64,000 bases of DNA from NCBI GenBank assembly GCA_019925795.1, contig CM034314.1:19216657-19280656 (forward strand), given 5' to 3'. The notes under the pieces were generated by a model, which searched no databases, was not told where the DNA came from, and worked only from the letters and a program-made list of their open reading frames with translations. A program made the position numbers and the translations under genes. Below, one piece after another: positions 61,488-64,000 of the stretch. Source of the DNA: Dendrobium chrysotoxum. Taxonomy: Eukaryota; Streptophyta; Magnoliopsida; Asparagales; Orchidaceae. Each line of letters opens with the position of its first letter. Positions within the stretch are counted from its first letter, which is position 1.

Positions 61488-62440
61488 CAAATATCCGCAT
61501 CGTGAAAACTGTAACTGGGAAAGAACAAAGAACAAGATAAGACAAATGCAGGCCATTAATCTCTTCCAGGCTTACAAATTTGGCGGTTTTGTGTTGGCAA
61601 ACAACTCACATTTGAGCTTCAAATAACAGGGGATATATAATATTGAAAGGGCGCAATACTTTAAAAATCGTACTTTGTTCTCCCACTTCTCAATATGAGG
61701 CACAGCATATCAGGAATGCTTGAAGTTTTGTTATAATAATTCCAAGATTCCATCATTAAACGCTTTCTTGATCCCTTAAAATGAACCACCTGAAGAATGA
61801 ACTTTGTATCAATCATATGTAGTTTGATGCAGGAAAAATGTGAAAATTTGTATGCATCTGAAGAAGAGGAATTCTGTGGCCCAGTTTCCATGGCTTCTCA
61901 AAGTAGGCTCCAAAAACGAGAAGAAATTATAAACAGTTCTGAAAATTTATTGGTCCCAGAAAAGGATCAAAATGATCATTTTAAATGATTCTCAATTATA
62001 TTAAATGATCATTTTAATCTCTAAAATTTTTAAAAAAGAATCAAAATAGTCTCATGATAAGGAGACTATTTTGATTTTTCTTTAAGGATATGAGAGATCA
62101 AAATGATCGTTTAATATAGTTGGTGATCGTTTAGTTTTTCAAAAAGAGTTTAGTGGCTATTTTGATCATTTTCACCTTTCTGTTTCAAGGTATGTCATCG
62201 TTCAGTTGATAAGTGATTTTGATGGTCTTGTCTCAATACAATTACAGCATGATTTTATGTAATGCACAATACATCGGCCTTGACTTAGCACCATCAGGAG
62301 TAAGATCCAAAGCATGCAACATATTCAACATCCTTAAAATGGACATTTAATTATCCACCATATGATACGCATAGAAGTTGCTTAATGATTATTTCTCATA
62401 GCATTAATTTTTTTTTAATATTTAAGATAAAGGGACAGAA
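61488..62440. other. Non-repeat island with exon-like stretches
   Basis: I see no transposon family here. An open stretch at 61797-61985 (+) is preceded by TTTGATGCAG, a plausible acceptor, and encodes EKCENLYASEEEEF and following charged sequence. On the minus strand 62344-62240 another readable stretch has LNMLHALDLTPDGAK. Strands differ, so they would not be one gene. Between them (61970-62160) is ATGATCATTTT-rich sequence. These may be fragments of host genes; I recognise neither. Confidence 0.35.
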
Positions 62441-62449
62441 AATAAAAAA

Positions 62450-63990
62450 TAAAGTAAATCGTTGTTTTTGGATTAGATGGGGGCATTTAAAGAATATTAA
62501 CAAAAATATTTTTTAGAATAAGACTCTAGATTTTAAGATTTTTTCTGTGCATGAGGAAGCTAATATTATGTAGGAAAAAGTAGTTAGTGATATTAAAAAT
62601 ATTGCAACAGTTGTGCTTGGAGTATCAAAGGAAAAACTAATAATAAAAATAGTTTGTGGTGGAATCAAAATGTGCAAAAAAGATAAAAAATAAAAAGATT
62701 TGTTATAAAAACTAATTTAGATGTAAAAATTCTGATAATTGGGAAAAATATAAAGAGGCTCGTAAGGAGTCTAAAAAAGCAATATGCAATGTAAAGATTT
62801 TTGCTTTCAATGATTTATACAATAGATTAGATACTACGGAGGATGAAAGATATATATATATAAGCTAGCTAAACAAAGAGATAAGAATAGTAAGGATTTA
62901 GTTCAAGTTAAGTGTATTAAGAATGAAGATCAAAAAGTGCTTTTATTATAGAGGATATTCAACAAAAGTGGATGAGATATTTTGCTAAACTTTTCAATGA
63001 AGATTATGAGAATGTGATTAACTTTAGTGACCTTGGAGGCCTAAATGTAAATAAAGATTTTTGTTTTTATCGACGTATTAGTAAAACCAAAGTTAAAGAG
63101 GCTTTAAAGAAAATGAAGTGTGGAAAAGCTGTTGGACCTAATGATATTCCAATAGAGGTGTGGAAATGCTTAGGAGATGAAGGAACTTCTTGGCCTACTA
63201 AACTTTATAATATTATTTTGAAGACTAAAAAAATGTCAGATGAGTGGAGAATGAGTGTGTTGATTCTTATTTTTAAGAATAAAGGTGATGCACAAGATTG
63301 TGCGAATTATAGAAGAATTAAATTAATGTGTCATACTTTAAAACTATAGAGCATAGATTGCGGCATGACACTAATGCTTCCCAAAATCAATTTGGATTCA
63401 TGCTAGGTAGGTTTACTATGAAAGTTATATATTTATTGAGAGGTTTGATGGAGAAATATAGAGAGAATAAGGAGGATTTACATATGAATTTTATTGATTT
63501 AGAGAAAGCACGTGATAAATTTTCAAGAGAAGTGTTATGGAGAGTTCTACATAAAAAAGGAGTTAATAATGCTTATATTCAAGTCATTAAAGAAATATGT
63601 ATGCAGGAGTTGTTACTTGTGTTCAAACACAAGTGGTTTGACCAAGTATTTTCCTATTTCAATTGGATTACATCAAAGATCAGCCTTAAGCCCATATCTT
63701 TTTACTTTAGCCATGGATGTTCTCACAAGACATTTGCAAGAGGTTGTACCCTGGTTTATGCTTTTTGCTGATGATATTCTTCTTGTTGATAAGACTAGAG
63801 AGGGAGTTGAAGATAAACTTGAATTATGGAGGTCAACCTTAGCGTCTAAAGGATTTCGTTTGAGTATATCTAAAACTGAATATATGAAGTGTAATTTTAA
63901 TAATAATAGATCTAGTGGAGGGATTGTGACTTTGGGCGATCAAGTCATTAATAAGAGTACACATTTTAGATATCTTGGGTCAGAGTGATG
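62450..63990 (+). pseudogene. RTE-type LINE ORF2: reverse transcriptase, frameshifted
   Basis: The linker before RT is readable but stop-ridden from about 62450 (DRLDTTEDERYIY-like at 62825-62865, QVKCIKNED near 62910). RT starts in the frame at 62972 (KMKCGKAVGPNDIPIEVWK, then NYRRI), slips to another frame near 63330 (QNQFGFMLGR, HMNFIDLEKA), and back near 63640 (LHQRSALSPYLF). The catalytic FADD box is at 63764-63775, followed by LSISKTEYM and FRYLGS, with another slip at the end. The element runs past the window; the LINE tail at 35511 starts just after this point in the protein, so the two together show most of the C-terminal half of one family. Confidence 0.92.
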
Positions 63991-64000
63991 GTGAATTAGA

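Overview
This window looks like nuclear DNA of a flowering plant with a large, repeat-rich genome. Almost every recognisable coding stretch is a decayed retrotransposon gene: Ty3/gypsy of the Tat type with two RNase H domains, a Ty1/copia element of Sirevirus type with an initiator-Met tRNA primer site, and plant RTE-type LINEs. Small plant DNA elements (hAT-like and Tourist-like MITEs) lie between them. I see no confident intact host gene, rRNA, tRNA or CRISPR array. The species cannot be named from the sequence alone.

Layout. 1-20948: the 3' part of a Tat Ty3/gypsy element on the + strand. It holds the end of RT, two RNase H domains, integrase, a 3' untranslated region full of tandem repeats, and a very long 3' LTR (12504-20948, about 8.4 kb). 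A solo LTR of the same family (1193-9155, about 8.0 kb, 5-bp target duplication ATGCC) sits inside the second RNase H domain. 20949-31675: a minus-strand Sirevirus-like copia element with gag, protease, integrase, RT-RNase H and an envelope-position ORF. Its left LTR is cut exactly where the Tat 3' LTR ends, so the Tat element inserted into the copia LTR. 31676-39250: an older, antisense copy of the giant-LTR Tat family carrying a 5'-truncated LINE. About 39280-42860: part of another LTR with a 29-bp minisatellite that is split by a 2.13-kb solo LTR (duplication GGACC). 43000-49100: a patchwork of small DNA elements, a LINE tail, microsatellites and one exon-like ORF. 49113-61487: three head-to-tail copies of a noncoding unit of about 4.39 kb; the middle copy is a mosaic of its neighbours, as unequal crossing-over predicts. 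61488-62440: the only stretch not explained by repeats. 62450-64000: an RTE LINE reverse transcriptase, broken by frameshifts and running off the window.

The elements do not work together as a pathway; the story is one of order. The antisense Tat and the copia element came first, then the + strand Tat element entered the copia LTR, then a second Tat of the same family entered the first and collapsed to a solo LTR. Many pol stop codons look like C-to-T or G-to-A changes, as expected for old methylated repeats. The most interesting signals are regulatory or structural. They are hairpin repeats with compensating stem changes in the Tat 3' UTR, a 15-bp palindrome shared between the copia LTR and a likely internal promoter of the envelope-position ORF, and the crossover mosaic in the triplication.
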